From NCBI RefSeq assembly GCF_029872155.1, contig NZ_JARXLA010000003.1, forward strand, positions 310,001-374,000: a stretch of 64,000 nt of DNA, read 5' to 3'. The notes under the pieces are model-generated. The model saw only the letters and a program-made list of their open reading frames with translations. It ran no database searches and was not told where the DNA came from. The position numbers and the translations under genes were made by a program. Origin of the DNA: Hyphomicrobium sp. D-2 (lineage in GTDB: Bacteria; Pseudomonadota; Alphaproteobacteria; Rhizobiales; Hyphomicrobiaceae). Below are positions 39,161 through 48,980 of this stretch, piece by piece. Numbering within the stretch: position 1 is the stretch's first letter; every line of letters begins with the position of its first letter.

Positions 39161-40468
39161 TCAGCGGCAGATGTGCTTGACGTTTTTGCGCTGCGCCATG
39201 TCGACGTGAAAGTGATTGAGGTGGGCTCGGTTGGCCTCTGGGCCGAGTGTGGTGCCGAAGATTTTGCATGCCGACGCATGGGCTTCGCGTAGGAAGCGCG
39301 CTTCGGGTGTGTTGGCGGGCATGGGGACCGGATGCTCAATGGCGATGGCGGCGACGGAAGCGTCTTTAGCCAGACCGGTGTGCGCCGCTTGGCGAGGCTG
39401 AGCAGTCTTCTGTGTGGTCTTCTGCCCGTCGTCGTCCGGGCCACCCAGCCAGGCAGCGCCTTGCGACTGCCGCGAAGTGCCGGGCAACAGGGCGGCCACC
39501 ATCTCCTTGCCAGATCCCAGTGAAACGCCGGCGCGCAGGGCAACCGTCTCGGCGTTATCACCCGCTGCGGCGGCTTGGCGGCTGGCCCGGTTATGGTCGG
39601 CCTGCTCGGCCTGGGCCTTGATTGCTGCTTCGGCCAGTTGCGTCTGACGCAACTTCTCCAGCTTCTCCTCAGCCTTGGCGATCTCCCGCTTGGTCGGCCC
39701 CCATGCATTCAAAACGTGGATGCGGTGGCCTTTGGCGGTGGTGAAGCCGCGAATGTCGAGCGCGTCCAGATAAGCATGCTGGCTCAGCCGGTTGCCTACA
39801 CGGCCAAGCGCTGTACGGCAGGAGTAATCGCTCATCACTTCGATCGAGGTGATGCGGGCCCCGAACTTGCGGGAGGCTGCGGGCTGCAGATTGCGCGTAA
39901 TCCAGGTGTTGAGCGGAACCAGCATGCCGCAATTGATGCGGGCGGCGGGGGAAAAGGCCACATTTCCGATACGCGAGACGAGGATCGGGGCCGGATTGCC
40001 ACACTCGCCCTGTTTGATGGGCTCCTGATAGGTGAACGAGGCGTTGAGGCGCTTCATCGCCTCGGTGCACTGCGCCTTGGCGGCAGCGACCTCTTCCGGG
40101 CTCCAGATGTCCGGGGAGGTTGCCGGCGTGGCGGCAGCGTCTGCCGATTTTTCGCCCTTGGTGGTTTCTGCTGCAAGGCTGGCTGCGCCGGCATTTATTG
40201 CCGCGGCTTTGCCCGGCTTGGGAAATTCCGGCTCAGCCTTCCGGGCCGGAGCAGGGGGCGCCTTGATGGTCTTGGTGTTCCAGCTTGAGGGGGCGGCCGC
40301 GTTCTTGGTTCCAACCTTCAGAACCCGTGCCTTCTGGCTATGGCCGGCGCCGGTGGCTCCATGGCGCACAGTGAAAGCAGCCAGATCCGCATAGACAGGC
40401 GCCGTGCCCGCGAGCGCGGTGAGGGCGGCAGCCAGTGCCAACGGAAATACGGAGCCTAGTCGCAACAT
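39161..40468 (-). CDS. Exported extensin-like C-terminal domain protein
   Basis: This exported protein of about 435 residues has a signal peptide (MLRLGSVFPLALAAALTALAG... PVYA). A long Ala-, Pro- and Lys-rich region follows (about 30-140), then the bacterial extensin-like C-terminal domain: CGNPAPILV, INCGMLVPLNTWI, VMSDYSCRT, SQHAYLDALDIRGF, and after a coiled-coil insertion rich in Ala/Glu/Gln, DKPSV-like text ending ANRAHLNHFHVDMA. The HFHVD motif with the Asp in LDALDIRGF resembles metal peptidase-like M15/EXLD folds. The insertion splits the domain. Role: cell-envelope protein, substrate unknown. Confidence 0.88.
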   Translation of the reverse strand: MLRLGSVFPLALAAALTALAGTAPVYADLAAFTVRHGATGAGHSQKARVLKVGTKNAAAPSSWNTKTIKAPPAPARKAEPEFPKPGKAAAINAGAASLAAETTKGEKSADAAATPATSPDIWSPEEVAAAKAQCTEAMKRLNASFTYQEPIKQGECGNPAPILVSRIGNVAFSPAARINCGMLVPLNTWITRNLQPAASRKFGARITSIEVMSDYSCRTALGRVGNRLSQHAYLDALDIRGFTTAKGHRIHVLNAWGPTKREIAKAEEKLEKLRQTQLAEAAIKAQAEQADHNRASRQAAAAGDNAETVALRAGVSLGSGKEMVAALLPGTSRQSQGAAWLGGPDDDGQKTTQKTAQPRQAAHTGLAKDASVAAIAIEHPVPMPANTPEARFLREAHASACKIFGTTLGPEANRAHLNHFHVDMAQRKNVKHICR

Positions 40469-40632
40469 CGTTCGTGTCTCCACGGATTGGAGTGCGCGGG
40501 GCACGGGTACAAAGTGCGCCTGAAGAGGCGAATCGTCCGCGCAAGTTTCATCGCATTGCCGCTAAGTGTATAGGGAAATCGGCCCGATTATGGTGCGACG
40601 CCCTTCTGTCGCCAGCGAACAGGAAGAAAGTT

Positions 40633-41757
40633 GTGAGCGAGACCGCCTCTGCACAGGAAAAACCGGAACAGGCTGCCGTCCCATCGGCTGACGAGCTTCC
40701 TGTCGAACTCCAGGGATCGTGCGCGGTCATAACCTTGAATCGCCCCCGAGCGCTCAATGCACTTTCGCTCAATATGCGCACGAAATTTGCCGAGGCCTTT
40801 CCGAAGTTCGCCCGCGATCCGCAGGTTTACTGCTGCGTCATCCAGTCGGCCAGCGACCGCGCCTTCTCGGCCGGAGGCGATGTGCGCGAGATTGTGGCCA
40901 TGGCCCGCCAGGATTTGCCGGCAGCCCGTCAGGCCTTCCGCGAGGAATATTCGCTCAACTGGCTGCATGAGTGTTTTTCCAAGCCGACCATTTCACTTAT
41001 CGATGGTGCGGTCATGGGCTCGGGCGTGGGCATTTCGCTGTTCGGCACCCATCGCGTTGCGGGCGAACGGTATCGCTTCGCCATGCCCGAGACGGCAATC
41101 GGGCTGTTTCCTGATGTGGGCGTTTCATGGACGCTGGCGCGCATGCCCAATTCCATCGGCATGTATCTTGGGCTGACCGGGCGCACCATCGGTGCGGCGG
41201 ATGCCTTCGCGCTGGGGCTGCTGACGCATTGCATTCCTGCCGCGCATTTTGATGAAATCCGACACGCTCTCGCCGACGCCTGGCCGGTTGATACCGTACT
41301 TGATGACCGGCATGTCGATCCCGGGCCGGGAGAACTTGCGCCGCTGGCGGCAACGATCGCGCATTGCTTCTCTGCGCCGACGGTTGAAGAAATCATTGCA
41401 CGCCTGCAAGCCGTCGATGGCGATCATCGCGCGTGGGCGGGCGAAGTGGCCGATGAGCTTGCGACGCGCTCGCCGTTGTCGCTGAAGATCACGAACCGCC
41501 ACATTCGCGATGCAGCCGCGCTCGATCTGCGACAGACGCTTGCGATCGACTATCGCCTTGCGTGCAGATTTCTCGAAGGTGCGGACTTCTATGAGGGCGT
41601 TCGCGCGGTGCTCATAGATAAAGACGGACGACCACGCTGGAATCCTCACCGTCTGGCGGATGTCTCTGATGTTATGGTTGACGATTACTTTGCATCGTTT
41701 GACGATAGCGAACTGATCTTGCCTACGCGCCAACAAATGCAAGCCGCACGGGTGTAA
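40633..41757 (+). CDS. 3-hydroxyisobutyryl-CoA hydrolase-like crotonase
   Basis: This crotonase-fold protein has 374 residues. Near the N-terminus NRPRALNALSLNMR is followed by SAGGDVREI (first oxyanion segment), DGAVMGSGVGIS (second) and MPETAIGLFPDVG, which holds the catalytic Glu region. The extra C-terminal part, LEGADFYEGVRAVLIDKDGRPRWNP, is characteristic of 3-hydroxyisobutyryl-CoA hydrolases of valine breakdown rather than plain enoyl-CoA hydratases. The GTG at 40633 has AGGA 8 nt upstream. It is divergent from the extensin-like gene. Substrate preference remains to be shown. Confidence 0.88.
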   Translation: MSETASAQEKPEQAAVPSADELPVELQGSCAVITLNRPRALNALSLNMRTKFAEAFPKFARDPQVYCCVIQSASDRAFSAGGDVREIVAMARQDLPAARQAFREEYSLNWLHECFSKPTISLIDGAVMGSGVGISLFGTHRVAGERYRFAMPETAIGLFPDVGVSWTLARMPNSIGMYLGLTGRTIGAADAFALGLLTHCIPAAHFDEIRHALADAWPVDTVLDDRHVDPGPGELAPLAATIAHCFSAPTVEEIIARLQAVDGDHRAWAGEVADELATRSPLSLKITNRHIRDAAALDLRQTLAIDYRLACRFLEGADFYEGVRAVLIDKDGRPRWNPHRLADVSDVMVDDYFASFDDSELILPTRQQMQAARV

Positions 41758-41962
41758 ATGGTGAGTTTTCGCACATTTGTATGATGTGATCTCTCTTGCG
41801 TCTTCGCCACCCAAATTGATGAATGAACCGTTCCGCGGCACCCCCGTTACTATTCTTTTACTATAGGTATTTAGGTGACTTTTAGTTTTATGCCTTACCT
41901 CTCGACGCAACCCGGAGAAACAAAAAACATCCGGAACCGGCGTCAAACAGTGTGAGGCAGTT

Positions 41963-42484
41963 ATGAGTATTGCGCTTGATGTGGCGCGCCACCGCGCGCC
42001 AGTGCAGACCGACAGTGCCGAAGAAAACTTTCGCTCCGAATATCTTCAGGCTCTGCGTCTCGTTGAACGACTCCATCGCTTGTTGCTCGATGTGATCAAA
42101 GATGAGTTTGATCGTCTCGGCGGAGCAGATCTCAACAGCGTGCAGGCGCTGCTACTCTACAATATCGGTGATAGCGAATTGACTGCCGGCGAACTGAAAA
42201 CGCGCGGCTACTATCTCGGCTCGAACGTTTCTTACAATCTCAAGAAGCTCGTCGACATGGGCTACCTGCATTACAAGCGCTCGGAAACTGACCGCCGCAG
42301 CGTGCGGGTCAGCCTGACGCAAAAGGGCAAGGATGCCTGCGAAGTCGTGCAGAAGCTTTATAACCGTCAGCTCGGCTCGATCGAGACGGTTGGCGAAGTG
42401 TCCGAAGAGGATTTCCGCGGCTTGAACAAGGCGCTCGTTCGTCTTGAGCGGTTCTGGTCGGATCAGATCCGTTACCGGCTGTAG
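41963..42484 (+). CDS. ldtR: MarR-family regulator LdtR
   Basis: LdtR is a winged-helix repressor/activator that in Liberibacter and Sinorhizobium controls an adjacent L,D-transpeptidase gene and osmotic-stress traits. The 173-residue chain shows the helical dimerisation start (EYLQALRLVERLHRLLLDVI), LNSVQALLLYNIGDSELTAGELKTRGYYLGSNVSYNLKKLVDMGYL (helix-turn-helix), and the wing DRRSVRVSLTQKG. Its neighbour, an L,D-transpeptidase, follows on the same strand as in those species. The ~200 bases upstream are AT-rich and presumably hold its promoter. A strong terminator separates the two genes, so they are likely separate transcripts. Confidence 0.93.
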   Translation: MSIALDVARHRAPVQTDSAEENFRSEYLQALRLVERLHRLLLDVIKDEFDRLGGADLNSVQALLLYNIGDSELTAGELKTRGYYLGSNVSYNLKKLVDMGYLHYKRSETDRRSVRVSLTQKGKDACEVVQKLYNRQLGSIETVGEVSEEDFRGLNKALVRLERFWSDQIRYRL

Positions 42485-42526
42485 TTCCTCCTGTAGGCCA
42501 GGGCAGTAGCCCGGGCGCCGGTTTTT

Positions 42527-42563
42527 AAAGGAGCTGTGGGCAGATGCTCGCAGCTCCTTTTTT
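42527..42563 (+). terminator. Rho-independent terminator of ldtR
   Basis: AAAGGAGCTG and CAGCTCCTTT form a 10-bp perfect stem with a 14-base loop, ending in TTTTTT. It lies 43 bases beyond the ldtR stop. Confidence 0.92.
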
Positions 42564-42881
42564 ATTTGGCGGGCCGCGCGCCAGAAATTGCAGCGCAGCG
42601 CGGGCTGTTTCCAAACGCCCTATCGCCTCGATTACGCATCGCGTCTCAGCAAAGATCGCCTCTATCCGCCTCGCCGTATGTGCGCTGCAGCGTTCGCCCC
42701 CGCGCTTCAGACGTCCGCCATGCCGCGATTGGGCTGCGCTTGTCCGTTGCCGCCCATCCTTGCCATTGTCGCCATGCCCGGCGTACCTTCGCCGCGAGGT
42801 TGAAAAGCCCGGGCTTTCCGTGTTTTGACGTCTTCGGACTGGCGGTGCGACAGGTTTAAGCCGGACCTGCGGGAGGGATAT
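42564..42881. other. Leader region of the L,D-transpeptidase gene
   Basis: About 320 bases after the ldtR terminator. It should contain the promoter, and possibly the LdtR operator, of the L,D-transpeptidase gene, but I cannot point to a clear palindrome. GGGAGG lies 5 nt before the GTG start. No separate gene is recognised. Confidence 0.45.
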
Positions 42882-44144
42882 GTGAGCTTGAAGCGATGGG
42901 CAGCGCTGGCCGGGCCAGTGCTTGTTGCAGGCGGCGTGTTGGCGGTGAGCCATGCGGGTGCTCAGGAGTTTCTACGCTTCGGACCAGCGGGCGAGGGCCC
43001 ATCGGAGGCGCGCAGCGGCGGCTATGACCGCAGCTTCATCCGCGAATGGCAGGCCAATCCGCCTAAGGGCTATCCGACGCTCAACAAAGCCAATCTGGAG
43101 CCGACGCGCAAAGCAGTGGCGCGCTATGAGCAGATTGTTGCCACCGGCGGCTTTCCGCTGATGCCCCAGGTTGAGGTGGAGCCGGGCATGACCGACGCGG
43201 CTGTCAGCGTGCTGCGGCGGCGTCTGCAGCGTTCCGGCGATCTGGATGCGGCCGAGACCAATTATCCCGAGCACTATGGCTCCGATCTCGTCACGGCGGT
43301 GAAGCGCTTCCAGGCATCGAACGGTCTGGCGCCCACCGGTGTCGTCGACCGGCGCACCATTGCGGCTTTGAACGTCCCGTCCGAGGTGCGGCTGGCTCAA
43401 CTAAAGACCAATCTCACTCGCCTCAATGATCTCGCGGGCATGGTGCGCAAGCGCTACGTCATGGTGAACATTCCGGCCGCGCAGATTGAAGCGGTCGAGA
43501 ATAACGCTGTTGCGATGCGGTATTCAGGTGTGGTCGGCAAGCCGGATCGCCCGACGCCGCTGCTGCGCTCGACCATCACCGATCTGGCGTTCAATCCGCC
43601 GTGGACGCTGCCGCCAACGGTGATCAAGGAAGACCTGATCCCCAAGGGTCGCGACATGCAGAGCAAGGGCCAGAACGTGCTCGTGAAGTACGGCATCGAT
43701 GCCTATGAGGGCGGAAAGAAGCTCGATCCTGAATCAATCAATTGGGCCAGCAATCGGCCATTTCAGCTCACATATCGCCAGATTGCCGGCAAAGAAAACC
43801 CGCTCGGATTCTTGAAAATTAATTTCGCCAATTCGGAGTCGGTTTACATGCACGACAGTCCGAAAGAATCTCTATTCGGGCGCAATTTCCGAGCTGCCAG
43901 CTCGGGATGTGTGCGCGTGCAAAACATTGCCGATCTTGCAACGTGGCTATTGGCGGGGCAGGGAACTGCTGAACAGGTCGATCACCTGCGGGAAAGCGGT
44001 GAGACGCGCACGGTGCGGCTACGTAGACCAGTTCCGCTTTATTTTGCGTATGTTACAGCATGGGCGACGCCCGATGGCGTTATCCAGTTCCGCCCCGATC
44101 TTTATTTGAAAGACGGCGTCGGAAAAGTAGCTGCGGCGTATTAG
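42882..44144 (+). CDS. L,D-transpeptidase with peptidoglycan-binding domain
   Basis: This exported protein of about 420 residues starts with a signal peptide (LKRWAALAGPVLVAGGVLAVSHAGA). A peptidoglycan-binding-1 domain lies at about 105-165 (LRRRLQRSG...VKRFQASNGLAPTGVVDRRTI), then a YkuD domain from about 195. Catalytic motif: YMHDSPKESLFG...SSGCVRVQN, with the His and Cys in the family order. It forms 3-3 peptide cross-links in peptidoglycan or attaches proteins to it. Position after LdtR makes it the probable regulated target (LdtP equivalent). GTG at 42882 has GGGAGG 5 nt upstream. Confidence 0.94.
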   Translation: MSLKRWAALAGPVLVAGGVLAVSHAGAQEFLRFGPAGEGPSEARSGGYDRSFIREWQANPPKGYPTLNKANLEPTRKAVARYEQIVATGGFPLMPQVEVEPGMTDAAVSVLRRRLQRSGDLDAAETNYPEHYGSDLVTAVKRFQASNGLAPTGVVDRRTIAALNVPSEVRLAQLKTNLTRLNDLAGMVRKRYVMVNIPAAQIEAVENNAVAMRYSGVVGKPDRPTPLLRSTITDLAFNPPWTLPPTVIKEDLIPKGRDMQSKGQNVLVKYGIDAYEGGKKLDPESINWASNRPFQLTYRQIAGKENPLGFLKINFANSESVYMHDSPKESLFGRNFRAASSGCVRVQNIADLATWLLAGQGTAEQVDHLRESGETRTVRLRRPVPLYFAYVTAWATPDGVIQFRPDLYLKDGVGKVAAAY

Positions 44145-44160
44145 ATCGCGCGCTGGATGG

Positions 44161-44174
44161 TTGACCAACGTCAA
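44161..44174. promoter_or_regulatory. Candidate FNR/FixK box upstream of hemA
   Basis: TTGAC-CAAC-GTCAA is a perfect dyad matching the CRP/FNR-type consensus TTGAY-N4-RTCAA. It lies 176 bases upstream of the hemA start in the 205-base gap. In Rhodobacter and other alphaproteobacteria hemA is controlled by FnrL or FixK. A second imperfect dyad, GGTCAT-CCA-ATGACC, is at 44255-44269. Confidence 0.6.
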
Positions 44175-44349
44175 GGTTAGCCCTCATTTATTGGCCATGA
44201 TGTTGTTCGCGCGGGTGCCAATGTTCAATTCCACGCGACAACAGATACGTTGCTGGTCATCCAATGACCGGCGATGCTAAGGGAAACGGAAAAACAAAGT
44301 CGAAAACGACTGATGCAATGCACTGATCCTGGGGAGTGGAAGTCGGCGA

Positions 44350-45588
44350 ATGGACTACGCTGGAATTTTTAAGGACGCGCTCAACGCCGTCCACCGCGAA
44401 GGACGCTACCGTGTATTTGCCGATCTGAAGCGCGTACGCGGCTCCTTCCCAGCAGCTCAGCACTATAACAACGGTCCCGAGGCTTCGCGCCCGATCACCG
44501 TCTGGTGCTCCAACGATTATCTCGGCATGGGTCAGCATCCGGCGGTGCTGGCGGCTATGCATGAGGCCATCGATACGGTTGGTGCGGGCTCGGGCGGCAC
44601 GCGCAACATCTCCGGCACCACGCGCTATCACGTCCAGCTCGAGCAGGAGCTCGCGGATCTGCATGGCAAGGAAGCGGCGCTGCTGTTCACTTCAGCCTAT
44701 GTCGCCAACGATTCCACGCTGTCGACGCTGGCGCAGATGCTGCCGGGTGCGGTGATTTTCTCGGATGAAAAAAACCACGCCTCGATGATTGCCGGCATCC
44801 GTCACGGCCGCGGCCCCAAGCGCATCTGGCGCCACAACGACCTTGAGGATCTGGAAGCCCAGCTCAAGCAGTATGACCGCGCGACGCCGAAGATCATCGC
44901 TTTCGAGAGCGTCTACTCGATGGACGGCCATATCGCGCCGATCGCTGAAATCTGCGATCTGGCCGACAAGTACGGCGCGCTGACCTACCTCGACGAAGTG
45001 CACGCGGTTGGCCTTTATGGTCCGCGCGGTGGCGGCATCGCCGAACGTGACGGCGTGATGGACCGCGTCGACATCATCAACGGCACGCTGGCCAAGGGCT
45101 TTGGCGTCATGGGCGGCTACATCGCCGCCTCGCGCGATTGCTGCGACGCCATCCGCTCCTATGCTGCCGGTTTCATCTTCACCACCTCGCTGGCCCCGGC
45201 ATTGGCCGCCGGCGCGGTCGCGAGCATCCGGCATCTGAAGTCCAGCACCATTGAGCGCGAGCAGCTTCAGCAGCGCGCCAGCGAAGTGCGCGGTCGCTTG
45301 ATGGCCGCGAATGTGCCGGTCATTCCGTGCCCGAGCCACATCGTGCCGGTGCTGGTCGGCGATCCGGTGCACTGCAAGGCGGTGACGGATGCGCTGATGA
45401 CGCATTATGGCATCTATGCGCAGCCGATTAACTATCCGACCGTCCCGCGCGGCACCGAGCGCATCCGCCTGACGCCGTCGCCTGTGCACACGCCCGAGCA
45501 GATCGATCACCTGGTGGCGTCGCTTTCGGCGTTGTGGCAGGCCTGCCCGCTGGCGAAGGGGGAGTACGTTCGTTTGGCGGCCGAGTAA
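44350..45588 (+). CDS. hemA: 5-aminolevulinate synthase (C4 pathway)
   Basis: HemA condenses glycine and succinyl-CoA to 5-aminolevulinate, the committed step of tetrapyrrole synthesis in alphaproteobacteria. The 412-residue chain shows [87 protein letters not shown], and the PLP-binding Lys249 in [14 protein letters not shown] classic alpha-oxoamine synthase. A candidate FNR/FixK dyad precedes it. Its product is used by HemB, encoded about 5 kb upstream on the opposite strand. glyA, the next gene on the same strand, links to the same substrate glycine. Confidence 0.97.
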   Translation: MDYAGIFKDALNAVHREGRYRVFADLKRVRGSFPAAQHYNNGPEASRPITVWCSNDYLGMGQHPAVLAAMHEAIDTVGAGSGGTRNISGTTRYHVQLEQELADLHGKEAALLFTSAYVANDSTLSTLAQMLPGAVIFSDEKNHASMIAGIRHGRGPKRIWRHNDLEDLEAQLKQYDRATPKIIAFESVYSMDGHIAPIAEICDLADKYGALTYLDEVHAVGLYGPRGGGIAERDGVMDRVDIINGTLAKGFGVMGGYIAASRDCCDAIRSYAAGFIFTTSLAPALAAGAVASIRHLKSSTIEREQLQQRASEVRGRLMAANVPVIPCPSHIVPVLVGDPVHCKAVTDALMTHYGIYAQPINYPTVPRGTERIRLTPSPVHTPEQIDHLVASLSALWQACPLAKGEYVRLAAE

Positions 45589-45739
45589 GGGCTAATCCGC
45601 TGCGCTTGCGCGCACCCCTAAAAAACGGCTAGTTCAAAAGTCCAATAAGCTGTATCCGATTGAGCCGGATGGGTCCCATGGGCGCGCCCACGCGCCTTAA
45701 CGAATATCTGTTATCTACGAAAACCAAGGACAAAGACCT

Positions 45740-47014
45740 ATGACCAGCGGATTTTTCACCGCCCGCGTAACTGAGAGCGATCCCGAGATCGCCGATGCGA
45801 TCAACAAGGAGCTCGGCCGTCAGCAGAACGAGATCGAGCTGATTGCTTCCGAAAACATCGTTTCTCGGGCCGTGCTTGATGCCGCTGGCAGCGTACTGAC
45901 CAACAAGTACGCCGAAGGCTATCCGGGCCGCCGTTACTACGGTGGTTGCCAGTACGTCGACATCGTCGAGCAGCTCGCGATCGACCGCGCCAAGCAGCTC
46001 TTCGGCTGTGAATTCGCCAACGTGCAGCCGAACTCCGGCAGCCAGGCCAACCAGGGCGTCTTCAATGCGCTGGCAAAGCCGGGTGACACGATCCTGGGCC
46101 TCAACCTGGCTCACGGCGGTCACCTTACGCATGGCGCGAAGGTCAATCAGTCGGGCAAGTGGTTCAACCCGGTGTCCTACCAGGTGCGTCCCGATACCCA
46201 CCTGATCGACATGGACGAGGTCTACAAGCTCGCCGTCGAGCATAAGCCGACCATCATCATCGCTGGCGGTTCGGCCTATCCGCGTCACATCGATTTCGCA
46301 GCTTTCCGCGCGATCGCCAACGAAGTCGGCGCCTACCTGATGGTAGACATGGCCCACTTCGCCGGTCTCGTCGCAGCCGGTCTGCACCCCAATCCGTTCC
46401 CGCATGCGCATGTCGTCACCACCACGACGCACAAGACGCTGCGCGGTCCGCGCGGTGGCATGATCCTGACGAACGACGAAGACATCGCCAAGAAGGTCAA
46501 CTCGGCCATCTTCCCTGGCATCCAGGGCGGTCCGTTGATGCATGCGATTGCCGGTAAGGCCGTTGCGTTCGGCGAAGCACTGCGTCCGGACTTCAAGGTC
46601 TATGCGCAGAGCGTGATCGACAACGCCAAGGCCATGGGCCAGGTGCTGGTTGATTCCGGTTTCGCCCTCGTTTCCGGCGGCACCGACACCCACCTCATCC
46701 TGGTTGACCTGCGTCCCAAGAAGCTGACCGGCAATATCTCCGAGAAGGCTCTGGGCCGCGCGTTCATCACCTGCAACAAGAACGGCGTTCCGTTCGATCC
46801 GGAGAAGCCGATGGTCACGTCGGGCATCCGTCTCGGCGCACCGGCTGGCACCTCGCGCGGATTCGGCGTTGCCGAGTTCCAGGAGATCGGCCGCATGATC
46901 GCCGAAGTGCTGGAAGGCCTCGCTGCCAACGGCGAAGAAGGCAACAAGGCCGTTGAAGAGAAGGTCAAGGCTCAGGCTATCGCACTGTGCCAGCGCTTCC
47001 CGATCTACTCCTGA
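45740..47014 (+). CDS. glyA: Serine hydroxymethyltransferase
   Basis: GlyA interconverts serine and glycine, charging tetrahydrofolate with a one-carbon unit. The 424-residue chain shows [61 protein letters not shown], and the PLP-binding Lys232 in [14 protein letters not shown]. The glycine it makes feeds HemA just upstream. It is followed by a strong terminator, then nrdR, a gene order (glyA-nrdR-ribD) common in alphaproteobacteria. Confidence 0.97.
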   Translation: MTSGFFTARVTESDPEIADAINKELGRQQNEIELIASENIVSRAVLDAAGSVLTNKYAEGYPGRRYYGGCQYVDIVEQLAIDRAKQLFGCEFANVQPNSGSQANQGVFNALAKPGDTILGLNLAHGGHLTHGAKVNQSGKWFNPVSYQVRPDTHLIDMDEVYKLAVEHKPTIIIAGGSAYPRHIDFAAFRAIANEVGAYLMVDMAHFAGLVAAGLHPNPFPHAHVVTTTTHKTLRGPRGGMILTNDEDIAKKVNSAIFPGIQGGPLMHAIAGKAVAFGEALRPDFKVYAQSVIDNAKAMGQVLVDSGFALVSGGTDTHLILVDLRPKKLTGNISEKALGRAFITCNKNGVPFDPEKPMVTSGIRLGAPAGTSRGFGVAEFQEIGRMIAEVLEGLAANGEEGNKAVEEKVKAQAIALCQRFPIYS

Positions 47015-47036
47015 TCGGCTTCTCAGCTTAAAGTTT

Positions 47037-47075
47037 GCGGCGCGTCCGGTCCTGCCGGGCGCGCCGTGTTCGTTT
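47037..47075 (+). terminator. Terminator after glyA
   Basis: CGGCGCGTCCGG and CCGGGCGCGCCG pair around TCCTG with one mismatch, followed by TGTTCGTTT. It lies about 25 bases beyond the glyA stop, isolating glyA from the nrdR-rib unit. Confidence 0.7.
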
Positions 47076-47248
47076 CAGGGCGGCATATCGGGTGCGTATT
47101 TTGCCGGCTAGTCGGACAGCGCGTCATTTGTGCTCCGGCTTTATGCAATTTTCGGCCGGAATAGCGGTTTTCTCGCCGAGTGAAGCCATCTAAAAACATG
47201 ATCCGCCGTGACCCGTCCCACTCCTGATCGGCGGCGAGGGAGGCCCCT

Positions 47249-47776
47249 ATGCGCTGCCCGTACTGCGCTGGCGAAAACACCCAGGTGAAAGACAGCCGTC
47301 CGACGGAGGAAAACGCGGCCATCCGGCGTCGGCGCGTGTGCCCCGATTGCGGAGGCCGCTTCACCACGTTTGAGCGGGTGCAGTTACGTGAGCTGATCGT
47401 CGTGAAGCGGTCGGGCCGCAAGATGCCATTCGACCGCGATAAGCTGGTGCGCTCGGTGATGGTGGCGCTGCGCAAGCGGCCGATCGATACCGAGCGGGTG
47501 GAGCGCATGGTTTCGGGGCTGGTGCGCCAGCTCGAAAGCTCCGGCGAAACCGAGATTGCCTCTGACACCATTGGCAATCTGGTGATGGAGGCGCTGCGTG
47601 GCCTCGATCCGGTGGCCTATGTACGCTTTGCTTCTGTTTATCGCGACTTCCGCGAGGCCGCTGATTTTCACGAGGTGCTGGGCGAGATCGCCGAGCCAGT
47701 GGCTGATGACCCCGATGCTCCGCACATTCCTTTCGACGGGACTGTTGTTGGCGTTGCGCCGCTGAAAAAGCATTGA
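47249..47776 (+). CDS. nrdR: Transcriptional repressor NrdR
   Basis: NrdR senses ATP/dATP and represses ribonucleotide reductase genes through NrdR boxes. The 175-residue chain has the zinc ribbon [21 protein letters not shown] with Cys3, Cys6, Cys31 and Cys34, the [19 protein letters not shown] segment, then the ATP-cone. In this window the obvious target is nrdJ, the class II reductase at 31674. GGGAGG lies 5 nt before the ATG. It begins a closely spaced unit with the flavin genes (5 bases to ribD). Confidence 0.96.
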   Translation: MRCPYCAGENTQVKDSRPTEENAAIRRRRVCPDCGGRFTTFERVQLRELIVVKRSGRKMPFDRDKLVRSVMVALRKRPIDTERVERMVSGLVRQLESSGETEIASDTIGNLVMEALRGLDPVAYVRFASVYRDFREAADFHEVLGEIAEPVADDPDAPHIPFDGTVVGVAPLKKH

Positions 47777-47781
47777 TCGCC

Positions 47782-48960
47782 ATGCCGAGTGCCGCTTACT
47801 CACGCTTCGACGCGCAGATGATGCGCCTTGCGTTGCGGGTGGCCGCGCGCGGGTTGGGGCGAACTGCGCCCAATCCCTCCGTCGGTGCGGTGATTGCCGA
47901 CGAGGCAAGCGGTGAGATCATCGCAACTGGCGTCACGGCTCCGGGTGGGCGGCCCCACGCCGAACCAGCAGCCATCGCCAAGGCAGGCGCGCGGGCAAAG
48001 GGCGCCACGCTTTACGTCACGCTTGAGCCCTGTTCCCATCACGGCGTCACCCGGCCGTGCGCCGATGCTATCGTCGAGGCAGGGCTTGGCCGCGTCGTGT
48101 GCGCGATCGAAGATCCCGATCCGCGTGTGGCTGGACGGGGGCTGGAGCGTCTGCGCGCTGCGGGCATCAAGGTGACCCGCGGCGTGTTGGCGGATGAGGC
48201 CCACTGGCTGACAGCAGGGCACATCCTGCGTGTCACAGAACGGCGGCCGCTGGTGACGGCAAAACTGGCGCTGGGCGCCGATGGCGGCGTGCCGAGGGGC
48301 GGGGCAGGTCAGCCGACCTGGGTTACGGGAGAGGTTGCCCGGGCCCATGGCCATCTGTTGCGCGCCCGCGCCGACGCGATTCTGGTTGGCCACCGTACGG
48401 TGCTGGATGACGACCCGATGCTCGATTGTCGTTTGCCGGGGCTGGAGGATCGCTCGCCAGTGCGGATCGTGCTGGCGCGCAATCCGGCGGGGCTTGAGAC
48501 GTCACGGCTGGCGCGCTCGGCGGACCGGATACCGCTTTGGGTGGTCTGCGCCCACGGTGCCGATGCTTCCGCGCTGGAAGCCATGGGCGCGCGCATCTTG
48601 CCGCTGCCGCTGGTGGATGGCGCATTGTGGTTGCCAGGCGTCGCGGAGGCGCTGGCTGAGGCCGGCATCACCCGCCTGCTGGTGGAGGGCGGTCCGGAAA
48701 CATGGCGCCGTTTCTCGCGGGCGCGCCTTATTGACGAGGTTGTCCTATACAAGTCTCGCGGTGCCACTGCGGCTGCCGCTGCGACCGGTTCGGGGGAAGT
48801 ATTTTTGCCCGCCGCTGCTGTTAGCGCCGCCCTCGATCCCTACATCTCAACGGCAGAATTCAGCATTTGTGGGCGGCGAAGTCTGGGCGGTGACGATATG
48901 ATTACGCTCCGCAGGCCATGGATGCGTGAAGCCACACGGCTGGCAGGCGCAGACAGATAA
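47782..48960 (+). CDS. ribD: Bifunctional riboflavin deaminase/reductase RibD
   Basis: RibD performs the second and third steps of riboflavin synthesis from GTP: deamination then ribosyl reduction. The 392-residue chain has an N-terminal deaminase (APNPSVGAVI, zinc His-Glu in RPHAEPAA, zinc Cys in TLEPCSHHGVTRPC) and a C-terminal reductase (VTAKLALGADGGV, VGHRTVLDDDPML, LVEGGPETWRRF). All zinc ligands are present. The ATG at 47782 starts 5 bases after the NrdR stop; a TTG at 47773 would overlap it. Confidence 0.96.
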   Translation: MPSAAYSRFDAQMMRLALRVAARGLGRTAPNPSVGAVIADEASGEIIATGVTAPGGRPHAEPAAIAKAGARAKGATLYVTLEPCSHHGVTRPCADAIVEAGLGRVVCAIEDPDPRVAGRGLERLRAAGIKVTRGVLADEAHWLTAGHILRVTERRPLVTAKLALGADGGVPRGGAGQPTWVTGEVARAHGHLLRARADAILVGHRTVLDDDPMLDCRLPGLEDRSPVRIVLARNPAGLETSRLARSADRIPLWVVCAHGADASALEAMGARILPLPLVDGALWLPGVAEALAEAGITRLLVEGGPETWRRFSRARLIDEVVLYKSRGATAAAAATGSGEVFLPAAAVSAALDPYISTAEFSICGRRSLGGDDMITLRRPWMREATRLAGADR

Positions 48961-48980
48961 AATTGCGAGGACGCTACAGC

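Noticed and set aside
40633-41757. Plain enoyl-CoA hydratase annotation
   Set aside because: The length (374 residues) and the C-terminal EGVRAVLIDKDGRPRWNP segment fit 3-hydroxyisobutyryl-CoA hydrolase-like proteins better.
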